Shown piece by piece: positions 15,891-24,863 of a stretch of 34,903 bases of DNA (position 1 is its first letter; the number at the start of each line of letters is the position of its first letter). A program made the translations under genes and the position numbers. The stretch is from Deltaproteobacteria bacterium. Its GTDB lineage: Bacteria; Desulfobacterota; DSM-4660; Desulfatiglandales; HGW-15. The notes beneath the pieces were generated by a model. That model saw only the letters and a list, made by a program, of their open reading frames with translations. It was not told where the DNA came from and did not search any database. Location of the stretch: NCBI GenBank assembly GCA_019310485.1, contig JAFDEF010000031.1, forward strand, positions 1 through 34,903, written 5' to 3'.

Positions 15891-17867
15891 TTGGAAAGAG
15901 AGACGAGCTGCATAAATACGAAGGTTATCTTTGAATACGTAAAAGCTTACAATGATGGAGATTGCTCTGGCCTTCTCGGAGACCTTGATCCGGAAATCGA
16001 TAGCCTCCCCAACCCCGAGAGTTTCCTGATGGACCCCAACAACTGGATTTCCTGCGAGGTGATCTGTAAACTGTATGAAAGAGCCAAGTCTATTTTGGGG
16101 GATGAAGATGCTCCTTACAAGATGGCAAAGTTTGCCATAGAAAATGTGGTCCTCGGTTATATACAAAAGATATTCGTAAAGGCGTTCTGGTCTACCAAGA
16201 CAGCACTTAAGCACCTGCAAAAAATAAATGACAAGTTCAACAGGAGCAAGCGGATTGAACTGGTCAGTGTGAAGGGCAATGAGGCTGTAGTGCGGCTTCA
16301 CTGGAATCCTGATATGAAGACTTCAAGGGATTTGTGCCTTTTTAACCAGGGCAACTATACATTCATGCCCCTTATCTGGGGCGGTAGGCCTCTTTCCCTC
16401 AAGGAAACCTCATGCTACTTTGATGAAGGCCCGTACTGCGAGTATCACCTGAGGTGGCCTGCGAGGAATAGATTCAAAGAGGTGCTCTCAAGGTTTTTTG
16501 CTTCAAGCTCCGTTATGTTGGATACCATCAAGGAGATGGAGGCCGATAAGAGGATCATCGAGCAAAAATACAGGGAAGTCAACCGCCTTAATATCGAGTT
16601 GAATCAAAGAATCAAGCAGCTTACTGCGATACAAGAAACAGGCAAAGCCATTTTGTCCGTTTTGGACCTGCGGCAGCTTCTTCATGTCATAATGAACATT
16701 TTATCCAGTGTGTGTCATATTAACCGCGCAATAATAATGCTTGTGAACGAGGAAAGGAAACAGCTCGAGTACATATATGGCATCGGTTTTGACAACGAAA
16801 CTCTCAAAGCAATCAAAAATTACACGGTTCCGCTCAGTCGCGTAAGCAACCTGCTGGCAAGGGTAGCTGCAACAGGAAAATCAGAATACATTCCTGAAGT
16901 CAGAACCTCTACTCTTAAGAAAGACAACATCCTTGTTGCGTGGGGAAAGCCTGTTTCCGCTTTTGTGGTCCCGTTGATCACCAGGTCCAAGGTGATCGGT
17001 GTAATTGCAACAGATGCCGTGTCCGGAGAAGGAGTGCCAAAAGAAACCCGCGAGACTCTTGAGATCTTCTCCCCCCAGATTGCAATCGCCATTGAAAATG
17101 CCAGACTCTATACCAGCCTTCAGGAGAAGATGGAAGACCTGAAGAAGTCAAAGGCATTACTCAGCAGGGCAGAGAAACTTTCCTTCCTCGGAAATCTCGC
17201 CGCAAGGTTGGCACATGAGATCAAGAATCCTTTAACCGCTATCGGGACTTTTATCCAGCTTCTGCCAATAAAATATGACGATGCAGAATTCAGGAAAGAG
17301 TTCTACGAGATAGCGATGGAAGAAACCATGAGGATCAACCGTCTTCTGGCCGAACTCCTCGACCTGGTCAAGCCGAGAGAATCACGCTTTGCTTTCAATG
17401 ATCTGCATGACCTTATAGAGAAAATGATTCTTCTTGTCTCTCCTCAAACCAAGGGGAAGGGGATAGAAATTGTGCGCGAATTTGACGAGAGTATTTCCCA
17501 GGTATGGCTGGACAGCGAGAAAATGAAGCAGGTCATTTTGAACATTCTTTCCAACGCGGTTGACTCTGTTCCCAAAGGAGGAAGAATAACAATTGCTACG
17601 AGAAACAGCATTGAGAAAAACGGCAGAAAAGTAACTCGTATTGAGATCAAGGATAACGGTCCAGGTATCCCTTCCTCAACGCTCGATAAAATCTTTGAGC
17701 CCTACTTTACCACAAAACACAAGAGCAGCATCCACAATGGTACCGGCCTGGGGCTATTCATTGCGCATCAGAATATGCTTGATCATGGGGGAACGATTGA
17801 AGCCAAGAGCAAACCAAATGAGGAAACCTCATTTATTCTAACATTCCCCGCAGAACCGAATCCGTAA
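15891..17867 (+). CDS. Soluble sensor histidine kinase with unnamed N-terminal domain, GAF, HisKA and HATPase
   Basis: A 658-aa protein without membrane segments, so a cytoplasmic sensor. Residues 1-190 form a domain I cannot name firmly. It ends with C175 and C183 in a Cys...Gly-Pro-Tyr-Cys arrangement resembling the end of V4R/heme-NO-associated folds. A coiled coil (about 208-248), a GAF domain (about 250-415), a HisKA domain with phospho-acceptor H442 in RLAHEIKNPLTAIG, and a HATPase domain (N box ILNILSNAVDS, G1 DNGPGIPSS at about 588, G2 GTGLGLFIAH) follow. TTG 15891 is the only good start after an in-frame stop, with AAGG 8 bases before. The NtrC-type regulator at 12749-14098 is a plausible partner. 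The next gene starts 30 bases later. Confidence 0.92.
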   Translation: MERETSCINTKVIFEYVKAYNDGDCSGLLGDLDPEIDSLPNPESFLMDPNNWISCEVICKLYERAKSILGDEDAPYKMAKFAIENVVLGYIQKIFVKAFWSTKTALKHLQKINDKFNRSKRIELVSVKGNEAVVRLHWNPDMKTSRDLCLFNQGNYTFMPLIWGGRPLSLKETSCYFDEGPYCEYHLRWPARNRFKEVLSRFFASSSVMLDTIKEMEADKRIIEQKYREVNRLNIELNQRIKQLTAIQETGKAILSVLDLRQLLHVIMNILSSVCHINRAIIMLVNEERKQLEYIYGIGFDNETLKAIKNYTVPLSRVSNLLARVAATGKSEYIPEVRTSTLKKDNILVAWGKPVSAFVVPLITRSKVIGVIATDAVSGEGVPKETRETLEIFSPQIAIAIENARLYTSLQEKMEDLKKSKALLSRAEKLSFLGNLAARLAHEIKNPLTAIGTFIQLLPIKYDDAEFRKEFYEIAMEETMRINRLLAELLDLVKPRESRFAFNDLHDLIEKMILLVSPQTKGKGIEIVREFDESISQVWLDSEKMKQVILNILSNAVDSVPKGGRITIATRNSIEKNGRKVTRIEIKDNGPGIPSSTLDKIFEPYFTTKHKSSIHNGTGLGLFIAHQNMLDHGGTIEAKSKPNEETSFILTFPAEPNP

Positions 17868-17897
17868 AGTGTATTTGGATTCCAAGACGGTGGAAAA

Positions 17898-19049
17898 GTG
17901 CATATAGAAAAAGTCAACATTTATCCTACAAACATGCCTTTTCAAGGCGATTTCCCTCATTCAAGAAGAAATGCTCTTGTTGCGCAAAACTTAGTCGCAG
18001 AGGTTATTGCTGACAAGGGGAGGGTAGTGGGTTATGGGGAAGGCGCTCCAAGGATGTATGTGACAGGGGAAACGCAAGAAAAGGCAGTAAAGAGTGCGGC
18101 AGGTCTGATAGCAGAAGAGCTCTTTCCATGGGACCTGGTAGATGTTTCACAAATATGGGCCTTTGTTGATCGCCTAAGTGGCGAAAAGTCAATAAACACT
18201 GCAGTCTGTTGTATTGAGATGGCTCTCCTTGATGCACTTTCAAAAGCGCAAGGTAAATCCATGATGGAATATTTTCCAGGGGATTTTTGTGGAGACAAAG
18301 TCTTTTATGGAGCAACAGTGCCTCTGGCATCCAGGGAGCGTGTTGCGGAAGTGTGCAAAATAATAGATGGATTGAAGATCAAGAAACTCCGCCTCAAAAT
18401 GGGGGTATCTTATGAGAAAAACCGGGAGATTGTTCAAGTAGTAAAGGAATTTTTTGGTGATCATTGCGATCTCAGGATTGACGCTAATGGTGCCTGGGAT
18501 TTTTCGCTGGCCGTGAAACATTTAGCCTTGATTAGAGACTATGATATCAAAGTCGTGGAACAACCCTTGATGCCGGGGGATCCAAAAATCATAGATCTTG
18601 CAAAAAATACAGATCGATATGGGATAACTCTGATGGCTGATGAATCTGCATGCACCTTGAGGGAAGTTCAAAAGATCATGGATGAAGGCTTTTATAAGAT
18701 GGTAAATGTGAGGCTTTCCAAGTGCGGTGGATTCAGGAATTCTCTCAGGATCATTGACACATTGAGAAGGAGCGGGTATGCTTTTCAAATAGGTTGCCAG
18801 CTTGGTGAATCGGGAGTTCTCTCAGCCGCTGGTAGAATTCTGTGTCTTTTGTGCAAAGACGCAAAGTATCATGACGGTTCCTATGACAAGTTTCTGCTCA
18901 AGGAGAACGTGACCGAAGAGTTTGTATCTTTTGGACTCGGGGGCCAAGCCTCTGCCCTGGACGGTCTCGGTTTGGGAGTTAAAGTAAACATTGACAGCTT
19001 GAAGCGCCTGAGTGCCCCTTTTGGTCCTGTTTCTCTAAGAAGGCCTTGA
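17898..19049 (+). CDS. Enolase-superfamily protein, dipeptide epimerase-like (MLE subgroup)
   Basis: A 383-aa TIM-barrel enzyme of the muconate-lactonizing subgroup, which abstracts an alpha proton next to a carboxylate. Catalytic and metal residues are in the expected order: RLK with K167, D195 in RIDANGAW, E221 in VVEQPL, D248 in MADES, and K275 in RLSKCGG. This Lys/Lys pair with three acidic ligands fits L-Ala-D/L-Glu and other dipeptide epimerases, though o-succinylbenzoate synthase-like or unknown racemases are possible. The first residue of the usual KxK motif is Arg (R165). The start is GTG 17898. The gene lies 30 bases after the kinase and 16 before the PP-loop gene, suggesting one operon. 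The substrate is not known. Confidence 0.85.
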   Translation: MHIEKVNIYPTNMPFQGDFPHSRRNALVAQNLVAEVIADKGRVVGYGEGAPRMYVTGETQEKAVKSAAGLIAEELFPWDLVDVSQIWAFVDRLSGEKSINTAVCCIEMALLDALSKAQGKSMMEYFPGDFCGDKVFYGATVPLASRERVAEVCKIIDGLKIKKLRLKMGVSYEKNREIVQVVKEFFGDHCDLRIDANGAWDFSLAVKHLALIRDYDIKVVEQPLMPGDPKIIDLAKNTDRYGITLMADESACTLREVQKIMDEGFYKMVNVRLSKCGGFRNSLRIIDTLRRSGYAFQIGCQLGESGVLSAAGRILCLLCKDAKYHDGSYDKFLLKENVTEEFVSFGLGGQASALDGLGLGVKVNIDSLKRLSAPFGPVSLRRP

Positions 19050-19065
19050 AGGGGAAATAAGGAGC

Positions 19066-19878
19066 ATGGATACGCAAATAAGCTACTCAAAATGGAGGGA
19101 GCACCATAGATCGATTCTTGAGCGCTTGAGTAACAGTGATGTTTTCCTTCTGTTCTCAGGCGGGAAAGACTCATCCCTTTGCTTGCACCTGATGCTTGAA
19201 GCGAGCCAGGAATTTGGCTTTGACCTGGAAGCACACGCCGGCGCATTTCCGGTTCACCGCTATACGGATACAGAGAGGCGTAGGCTGGGAGATTATTGGG
19301 AACATAGGGGAGTTAGAGTTATTTGGCATACAATTGAAGAAACTGACGACGGGGTTGAAAATGCTCCTAATCCTTGCCTTTTTTGCCAGAAAGTTAGAAA
19401 AAAAATGCTTCACACCATATTGAGTCAATCAGTAGAGAACTGGGAAAAGCTGGTTCTTGTTCCCAGCTATTCACTATGGGATATTGCGAGCTATGCTGTG
19501 GAGCATCTTCTTGGGGACGTCTTTTCCAATGGCAAAGATGTGGGGGAGGAGAGGAGCAAAAGGTTTATCGAAACCGCCCAGCGTTTTTATCCTTTTGCCA
19601 GCATGAAAGAGGGATACAGTATCTTCAGGCCTCTAGTCAAATACAATGGGAACGACATTGTAAGGGCAGTGAAAAAGCAAGGAATACCTTTTCTTTCCAT
19701 TCCCTGTAAGTTTAAAGACTACAGGCCGAAAAGGATACTGGAAAGATATTATGAGAAAATGGCTCTTTGCTTTGACTATCAACAGGTATTTGACTTTGCC
19801 AGAAGATCCCTAAACCTGCCTGATATCTCTTCCTATGACAACATCGAAAAAGAAGAATATTTTAAGAACATCTTTTGA
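19066..19878 (+). CDS. Divergent TtcA-like PP-loop ATPase
   Basis: A 270-aa protein of the N-type ATP pyrophosphatase (PP-loop) superfamily, which activates substrates by adenylation. The PP-loop SGGKDS is at 31-36. C104 and C107 (PNPCLFCQKVRK) and C214 (SIPCKF) follow the three-cysteine layout by which TtcA tRNA thiolases bind an iron-sulfur cluster, and FRPLVKYNGNDI matches TtcA's RPL..C.E.DI region. However, TtcA's GHHxDD motif is replaced by a PSYSLWD segment, so the substrate may differ from tRNA cytidine 32. ATG 19066 follows AAGGAG. It is probably cotranslated with the enolase-family gene. The symbol ttcA is withheld because of these differences. Confidence 0.8.
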   Translation: MDTQISYSKWREHHRSILERLSNSDVFLLFSGGKDSSLCLHLMLEASQEFGFDLEAHAGAFPVHRYTDTERRRLGDYWEHRGVRVIWHTIEETDDGVENAPNPCLFCQKVRKKMLHTILSQSVENWEKLVLVPSYSLWDIASYAVEHLLGDVFSNGKDVGEERSKRFIETAQRFYPFASMKEGYSIFRPLVKYNGNDIVRAVKKQGIPFLSIPCKFKDYRPKRILERYYEKMALCFDYQQVFDFARRSLNLPDISSYDNIEKEEYFKNIF

Positions 19879-19999
19879 AGTAGATGTCCTACCCCTTGGT
19901 CTCCGGCCCAGAATTTCAAAGGCTTTTGATTGCCAGGCTTGAAGGAACCTTAAAACTAAAGTGGAATGAACAGTTGCGGATGGAACAGGGGAAAGAGTT

Positions 20000-21643
20000 A
20001 TGTCGCTTAGTCTTGAAAAACTCAAGTATTTTAAGGGCCGCAAAGGTCCCCTTTTGCTGATTATCATGGACGGTATCGGGATCGGACGGCGGGATGAGAC
20101 AGATGCTGTTTTTCTTGCCAGAACGCCTACTCTTGACAGGCTTATGGGCTCGAAGCTATACACGCAACTTCAGGCCCATGGTGTCGCGGTTGGCCTTCCA
20201 ACCGACAAGGATATGGGCAATAGCGAAGTCGGACACAATGCACTGGGGGCAGGAAGAGTTTTTGATCAAGGTGCTCGCCTGGTGAACAAAGCGCTTAAAA
20301 GCGGCGCAGTTTTTAAGACAGAGCTGTGGCAAAAAATCGTATCGCGTGCACGCAGGGGCGGCACAATTCATTTTATCGGGCTTCTCTCTGACGGTAATGT
20401 CCACTCACATATTGATCACCTTTATATCATGATAGATAAGTGTGCTGAGCTTGGGATCAAGCGAGTTAGAGTGCATGCGCTTCTTGATGGTCGGGACGTG
20501 GGAGAAAGGTCTGCGCTGAATTACGTTATTCCCACTGAGGAAAAGCTTTCTCGGATTTCAAAGGAAAAAGGCCTCGACTATCGGATTGCCTCTGGAGGAG
20601 GCCGCATGAAGGTGACCATGGACCGGTACAATGCCGATTGGAACATTGTAAAAAGAGGCTGGGAAGCCCATGTGCTGGGCAAAGGACGTAAATTCCGGAA
20701 CGCCGAGGAGGCGGTGAGAACATACTACCGGGAAGATCTGGAGATTACGGACCAGTACCTCGATGCATTCGTGATTGCAGATGAGCACGGTCAACCGGTC
20801 GGGCCTATCAAGGGCGGGGATGCTGTTATATTTTTCAATTTCAGGGGTGACAGAGCGATTGAGATATCACGGGCATTTACCGAGAAAGATTTTCATGAAT
20901 TTGAGAGAGGGCCCCTGGACGATATTCTTTATGCAGGCATGATGGAGTATGACGGAGATACCCATATGCCCCCGAATTTCTTGGTTCAACCCCCTGTGAT
21001 CGACCGCACTCTGAGTGAATACCTCTGCGCAGAGGGGGTAAGGAGCTTTGCCATCTCAGAAACTCAGAAATTCGGGCATGTGACTTACTTCTGGAACGGC
21101 AACCGTTCCGGATACATTGATCCAGAACTGGAAGACTACATCGAGATCCCCTCTGACAAGATTGAATTTGACAAGGCTCCAAGAATGAAGGCGGAAGAAA
21201 TAAAGAACAAAACCATGGAATTGCTTAAAACGGGAAAGTATCGTTTTGGCCGTCTGAATTTCGCGAATGGTGATATGGTAGGACATACGGGCGTGATGGA
21301 AGCAGCGATAACTGCGGTTGAAACCGTGGATCAGTGCGTTGGGGAGTTGTTGGAACTCGTGAAAGAACTGAAAGGCATTGCGGTTGTTACAGCAGATCAC
21401 GGCAATGCCGACGAAATGTTCACCATGGATAAAGATGGCAGGAGGATAGTACGTACTGCTCATTCCCTCAACCCGGTTCCTTTTGCCGTTTATGATTCCG
21501 GTTACCGGGAGGAGTATGAAATGGCTATCCTTGAAAAGCGAGGTCTTTCCAATGTTGCTGCCACCTTGTTGAATCTCCTGGGCTACGAGAAGGTTGAAGA
21601 CTATGATCCGTCTTTGATAGTATTCAAAGACCAAGCAGCCTAA
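20000..21643 (+). CDS. gpmI: 2,3-bisphosphoglycerate-independent phosphoglycerate mutase
   Basis: Interconverts 3- and 2-phosphoglycerate in glycolysis and gluconeogenesis, in the cytoplasm. The 547-aa protein has the alkaline-phosphatase fold: metal-binding D24 in LIIMDGIG, catalytic S75 in GNSEVGHNALGAGR, the transferase insert (HVHALLDGRDV-like RVHALLDGRD, then GGGRMKVTMDRYN), and C-terminal metal ligands in NFANGDMVGHTG and VVTADHGNADEM. Length is in range for the family (505-555). ATG 20000 follows GGGGAAAGAG. It is 121 bases after the PP-loop gene and 55 before the acyl-CoA synthetase gene. Confidence 0.96.
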   Translation: MSLSLEKLKYFKGRKGPLLLIIMDGIGIGRRDETDAVFLARTPTLDRLMGSKLYTQLQAHGVAVGLPTDKDMGNSEVGHNALGAGRVFDQGARLVNKALKSGAVFKTELWQKIVSRARRGGTIHFIGLLSDGNVHSHIDHLYIMIDKCAELGIKRVRVHALLDGRDVGERSALNYVIPTEEKLSRISKEKGLDYRIASGGGRMKVTMDRYNADWNIVKRGWEAHVLGKGRKFRNAEEAVRTYYREDLEITDQYLDAFVIADEHGQPVGPIKGGDAVIFFNFRGDRAIEISRAFTEKDFHEFERGPLDDILYAGMMEYDGDTHMPPNFLVQPPVIDRTLSEYLCAEGVRSFAISETQKFGHVTYFWNGNRSGYIDPELEDYIEIPSDKIEFDKAPRMKAEEIKNKTMELLKTGKYRFGRLNFANGDMVGHTGVMEAAITAVETVDQCVGELLELVKELKGIAVVTADHGNADEMFTMDKDGRRIVRTAHSLNPVPFAVYDSGYREEYEMAILEKRGLSNVAATLLNLLGYEKVEDYDPSLIVFKDQAA

Positions 21644-21698
21644 GAAAGATTGATTCCAGTACGAATGGCTTACAAAGGAGCGAATGTAAGAAGAGATC

Positions 21699-23258
21699 AT
21701 GCCCCTTAGCGAGATCTTACCAAAAGCTATCAGATTGTATCCTGAACGAGAGGCCATTGTTTGCGGCAATGTCAGGATGACTTACAGGGATTTTGCCCGG
21801 AGGGTCTGGAGGCTGTGTCATGCGCTGCAGGGTTTTGGGTTAAGAACAGGTGATCGTCTCGCAATTCTGCATGAGAACTGCCATGTGTTCCTTGAGGCCT
21901 ATTTTGCGGCAGCACACCTGGGGCTGATTCTGGTTCCCCTTAATTTTCGGCTTTCAATCCAGGAACTCGTTGGAATTCTTAATGACAGCACTCCCCGGGT
22001 ATTAATCGCTCAGGATATCTTTTCCCAAAAACTGGAAGAGGTACCGTCACTTGTTCCTAGCGTGGAGAAAATAGTCTGGACAGAGGGGCAGGGAACAGGT
22101 GAACAGGAGAGGGTGGGGCTGCAATACGAATCCCTTCTTTTGGCGCAACCGGATGAGCCTTTGAAAGATCCCTCAATTAGTGATGACACTGTGGCCCATC
22201 TTTACTATACAAGCGGAACCACGGGGCGGCCAAAAGGAGTCATGCTGACTCATAAAAACGTTAAGAGCCATGCGCTTGGCACTATAGCTGAACTTGGCCT
22301 GAGAGAGAGGGATCACTGGTTCCATGTTGCACCTCTCTTTCACCTGGCAGATGCCTGGGCCACTTTCGCCATTACCTGGGTGGGCGGAAAGCACGTTATG
22401 TTACCCAGATTTGAAGCCCTGGAGGTATTGAAGAGCATTGAGAGGGAAAAGATCACGCTGACTAACTTAATTCCCACTATGATTAACCTGATGATAAACC
22501 ATCCGAGGGTCCATGATTTTGACTATTCAAGCCTCAGAATCTTACTAAGCGGCGGTGCGCCTATAGCACCTAAAGTGGTCAGTCGGGCAATTGATGTTTT
22601 TAAATGCGAATACATCCAGACCTATGGCATGACCGAGACAAGTCCTTACCTTACACTGTCCAAGCTCAAAGATCATCTCCGGGGGCTTCCCCCTGAAAAG
22701 CAACTTGAGTTCAAATCAAGTACAGGCCGAGAATTCATCAATGTGGCACTGAGGGTGGTGGATGATCATGGCAATGATGTTGCAAGGGACAATCGGCAGG
22801 TAGGGGAAATTATCGTAAAAGGGGATACAGTCACTCCCGGCTACTGGAACCTCCCCGAGGAGACTGCCCAAGCTATAAAGGGAGGATGGCTTTACACCGG
22901 AGATCTTGCCGTGGTTAATGAAGAAGAGTACATAACCATCGTGGATCGTAAGAAAGACATGATCATTACCGGCGGGGAAAATGTATATTCCACAGAGGTT
23001 GAAAATATTCTCTACACCCATCCCCGCGTGCTTGAGGCTGCTGTTGTGGGCGTTCCGGACGCTCACTGGGGGGAGATTGTCAAGGCGTACGTGGTCCTGA
23101 AGCCAGGGGAAAAGGCAAGCGGGGAAGAAATTATCGAATTTTGCAAGAATAGCCTTGCCCATTACAAGGCTCCGAAAATTGTGGAGTTCTTGGATACCCT
23201 TCCAAAAACAGGTTCAGGAAAGGTATACAAGAAAGGGTTAAGGGAGAGGCATTCTTAG
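21699..23258 (+). CDS. Acyl-CoA synthetase (AMP-forming), fatty-acid CoA ligase type
   Basis: A 519-aa ANL-superfamily enzyme that activates a carboxylic acid through an acyl-adenylate to its CoA thioester. Motifs are the P-loop-like YTSGTTGRPKGVMLTHKN (about 170), the adenylate-binding TYGMTETSP, the YTGDLA aspartate, the hinge DRKKDMIITGGENVY, and the catalytic lysine in PKTGSGKVYKK near the C-terminus. Length suits medium/long-chain acyl-CoA or aromatic acid ligases; chain preference cannot be read. A GAAGAGATC purine stretch precedes ATG 21699. The S1-domain gene starts 9 bases downstream, so the two are probably cotranslated. Confidence 0.93.
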   Translation: MPLSEILPKAIRLYPEREAIVCGNVRMTYRDFARRVWRLCHALQGFGLRTGDRLAILHENCHVFLEAYFAAAHLGLILVPLNFRLSIQELVGILNDSTPRVLIAQDIFSQKLEEVPSLVPSVEKIVWTEGQGTGEQERVGLQYESLLLAQPDEPLKDPSISDDTVAHLYYTSGTTGRPKGVMLTHKNVKSHALGTIAELGLRERDHWFHVAPLFHLADAWATFAITWVGGKHVMLPRFEALEVLKSIEREKITLTNLIPTMINLMINHPRVHDFDYSSLRILLSGGAPIAPKVVSRAIDVFKCEYIQTYGMTETSPYLTLSKLKDHLRGLPPEKQLEFKSSTGREFINVALRVVDDHGNDVARDNRQVGEIIVKGDTVTPGYWNLPEETAQAIKGGWLYTGDLAVVNEEEYITIVDRKKDMIITGGENVYSTEVENILYTHPRVLEAAVVGVPDAHWGEIVKAYVVLKPGEKASGEEIIEFCKNSLAHYKAPKIVEFLDTLPKTGSGKVYKKGLRERHS

Positions 23259-23267
23259 GAGGATAAG

Positions 23268-24725
23268 GTGGTCAGCACTGGTGATGGAGAAAAAAAGAAC
23301 GGTGATTCGGAAGACTTTGCACGTCTCCTTGAATCATACACCGATGCTGTGGGAGATAGTATAAGGGTCGGTGACAGGATCGAGGGGCGAGTTATCTCCA
23401 TTGGCAAAGAAGGGGTCTTCGTAGATACGGGAACCAAAACTGACGGCGTTGTGGACAGGGAAGAGTTTCTGGACGAGAAAGGGGAATTGACCTGCAAGGA
23501 AGGTGAAGTCCTTGAACTTTTTGTGAGCTCCTTTGATGGCAACGAGTTGAAACTATCCAGGAGCCTTTCAGGTGGTCCGGGCTTGCGGGCGTTGAGAGAG
23601 GCTTTTGAGAATTCGATACCCCTGGAAGGAAAGGTAAGGGCTGAGACCAAGGGGGGGTTTCACGTTGAAATAATGGGCAAGAAAGCTTTCTGCCCAATGA
23701 GCCAGATTGACCTGGCTGCCAGCAAGAATCCTCCTGATTACTTGGGCAAGACATTTCCCTTCCTTATTACCCGGTTTGAAGAAAGAGGCAGCAACATTGT
23801 CCTCTCAAGGGTAGAGCTTCTCAAAAAAGAGAGACAGAAATCGATACAGGCTTTTCTGGAAGAGCTTGGAGTTGGTAATGAAATCGAAGGAAAGGTTACA
23901 AAGGTAATGACCTACGGGGCTTTTGTGGAGCTCGTACCTGGCGTAGAAGGCCTGGTACACGTTTCCCAGGTTAGTTGGTCCCGACTAGAATCTCCCTCCC
24001 AGGCCCTAAGCCCGGGAGACAGGGTAAGGGTAAAGGTCATTGGAATTGAAGAGCGGGATGGAAAAGACGTGCCCAAAATATCGCTTTCCATCAAACAAGT
24101 TGAAGCTGATCCGTGGCAGGGTTTGAAAGGAAAACTCAGGGAAGGAGAAAAACTTGCGGGCAAAGTTACTCACTGCACCCGGTATGGCGCGTTTGTGGAA
24201 TTATTTCCAGGCGTTGAAGGACTGGTTCATGTAAGCGAAATGAGCTATAAGAAAAGAGTGCTCAGGCCGGAAGAAGTGGTCTCACCCGGCCAAGTTGTGC
24301 CTGTAATGGTGAAGGAAATAGATTTTGAAAATAAAAGAATTTCCTTGAGTATCAAAGAGGCTGAAGGAGATCCATGGATTGGTGTGACTGAGAGATACAA
24401 GGTAGGACAGTCATTGGAGGGGAAGCTTGAAAGAAAGGAGAAGTTTGGTTTTTTTGTTGAATTAGAGCCTGGTGTCACAGGGCTTTTGCCGGTCTCTAAA
24501 ATCAAAAGCTCCTTGAATTCGGCAGTGGTAGAAAAGCTCAAACCCGGAGACAGAATTCCGGTCATCGTGGAGCATGTAAACCCCGAGGAGCGTAGAATTT
24601 CTCTTGCGCCCGCCGATTCAACAGAAGAAACAGAGTGGCGCACATATATAAAAGAGCAGAGAAAACAAACAGGGACCTTTGGGGAAAAGCTAAAAGAGGC
24701 GCTTAAGCTAAGGGAAGGGCGGTAG
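23268..24725 (+). CDS. S1-domain RNA-binding protein (ribosomal protein S1-like, five repeats)
   Basis: A 485-aa protein made of five S1/OB repeats at about residues 35-99, 117-185, 202-277, 291-364 and 378-448. Repeats 3 and 4 are the most canonical (YGAFVEL.PGVEGLVHVS), while repeats 1 and 2 are divergent. Proteobacterial ribosomal S1 normally has six repeats in about 550-570 aa, so this is either a shorter S1 or a second S1-like protein. Such proteins bind single-stranded mRNA at the ribosome. GTG 23268 follows AGGAGGATAAG. It lies 9 bases after the acyl-CoA synthetase gene; the functional link is unclear. Confidence 0.88.
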   Translation: MVSTGDGEKKNGDSEDFARLLESYTDAVGDSIRVGDRIEGRVISIGKEGVFVDTGTKTDGVVDREEFLDEKGELTCKEGEVLELFVSSFDGNELKLSRSLSGGPGLRALREAFENSIPLEGKVRAETKGGFHVEIMGKKAFCPMSQIDLAASKNPPDYLGKTFPFLITRFEERGSNIVLSRVELLKKERQKSIQAFLEELGVGNEIEGKVTKVMTYGAFVELVPGVEGLVHVSQVSWSRLESPSQALSPGDRVRVKVIGIEERDGKDVPKISLSIKQVEADPWQGLKGKLREGEKLAGKVTHCTRYGAFVELFPGVEGLVHVSEMSYKKRVLRPEEVVSPGQVVPVMVKEIDFENKRISLSIKEAEGDPWIGVTERYKVGQSLEGKLERKEKFGFFVELEPGVTGLLPVSKIKSSLNSAVVEKLKPGDRIPVIVEHVNPEERRISLAPADSTEETEWRTYIKEQRKQTGTFGEKLKEALKLREGR

Positions 24726-24790
24726 TCTCGATGTTGGCTAAGCTTCGCATTGGGCTAAGTTTTGGGGTTTTCCTGGGTGAAGATTTTGTA

Positions 24791-24818
24791 TTGAACATTT
24801 TTTCAAATAGTGTAAATA
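24791..24818 (+). promoter_or_regulatory. Possible promoter of trpS
   Basis: TTGAAC (24791-24796), a 16-base spacer and TAAATA (24813-24818) lie in an AT-rich gap of 138 bases before trpS. The -10 match is poor and the AT content makes chance matches common. Confidence 0.25.
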
Positions 24819-24863
24819 GTTCTTTTTTGTAAAATCGAGTTTCCTTCTAAGGAGTCGGTCAAA

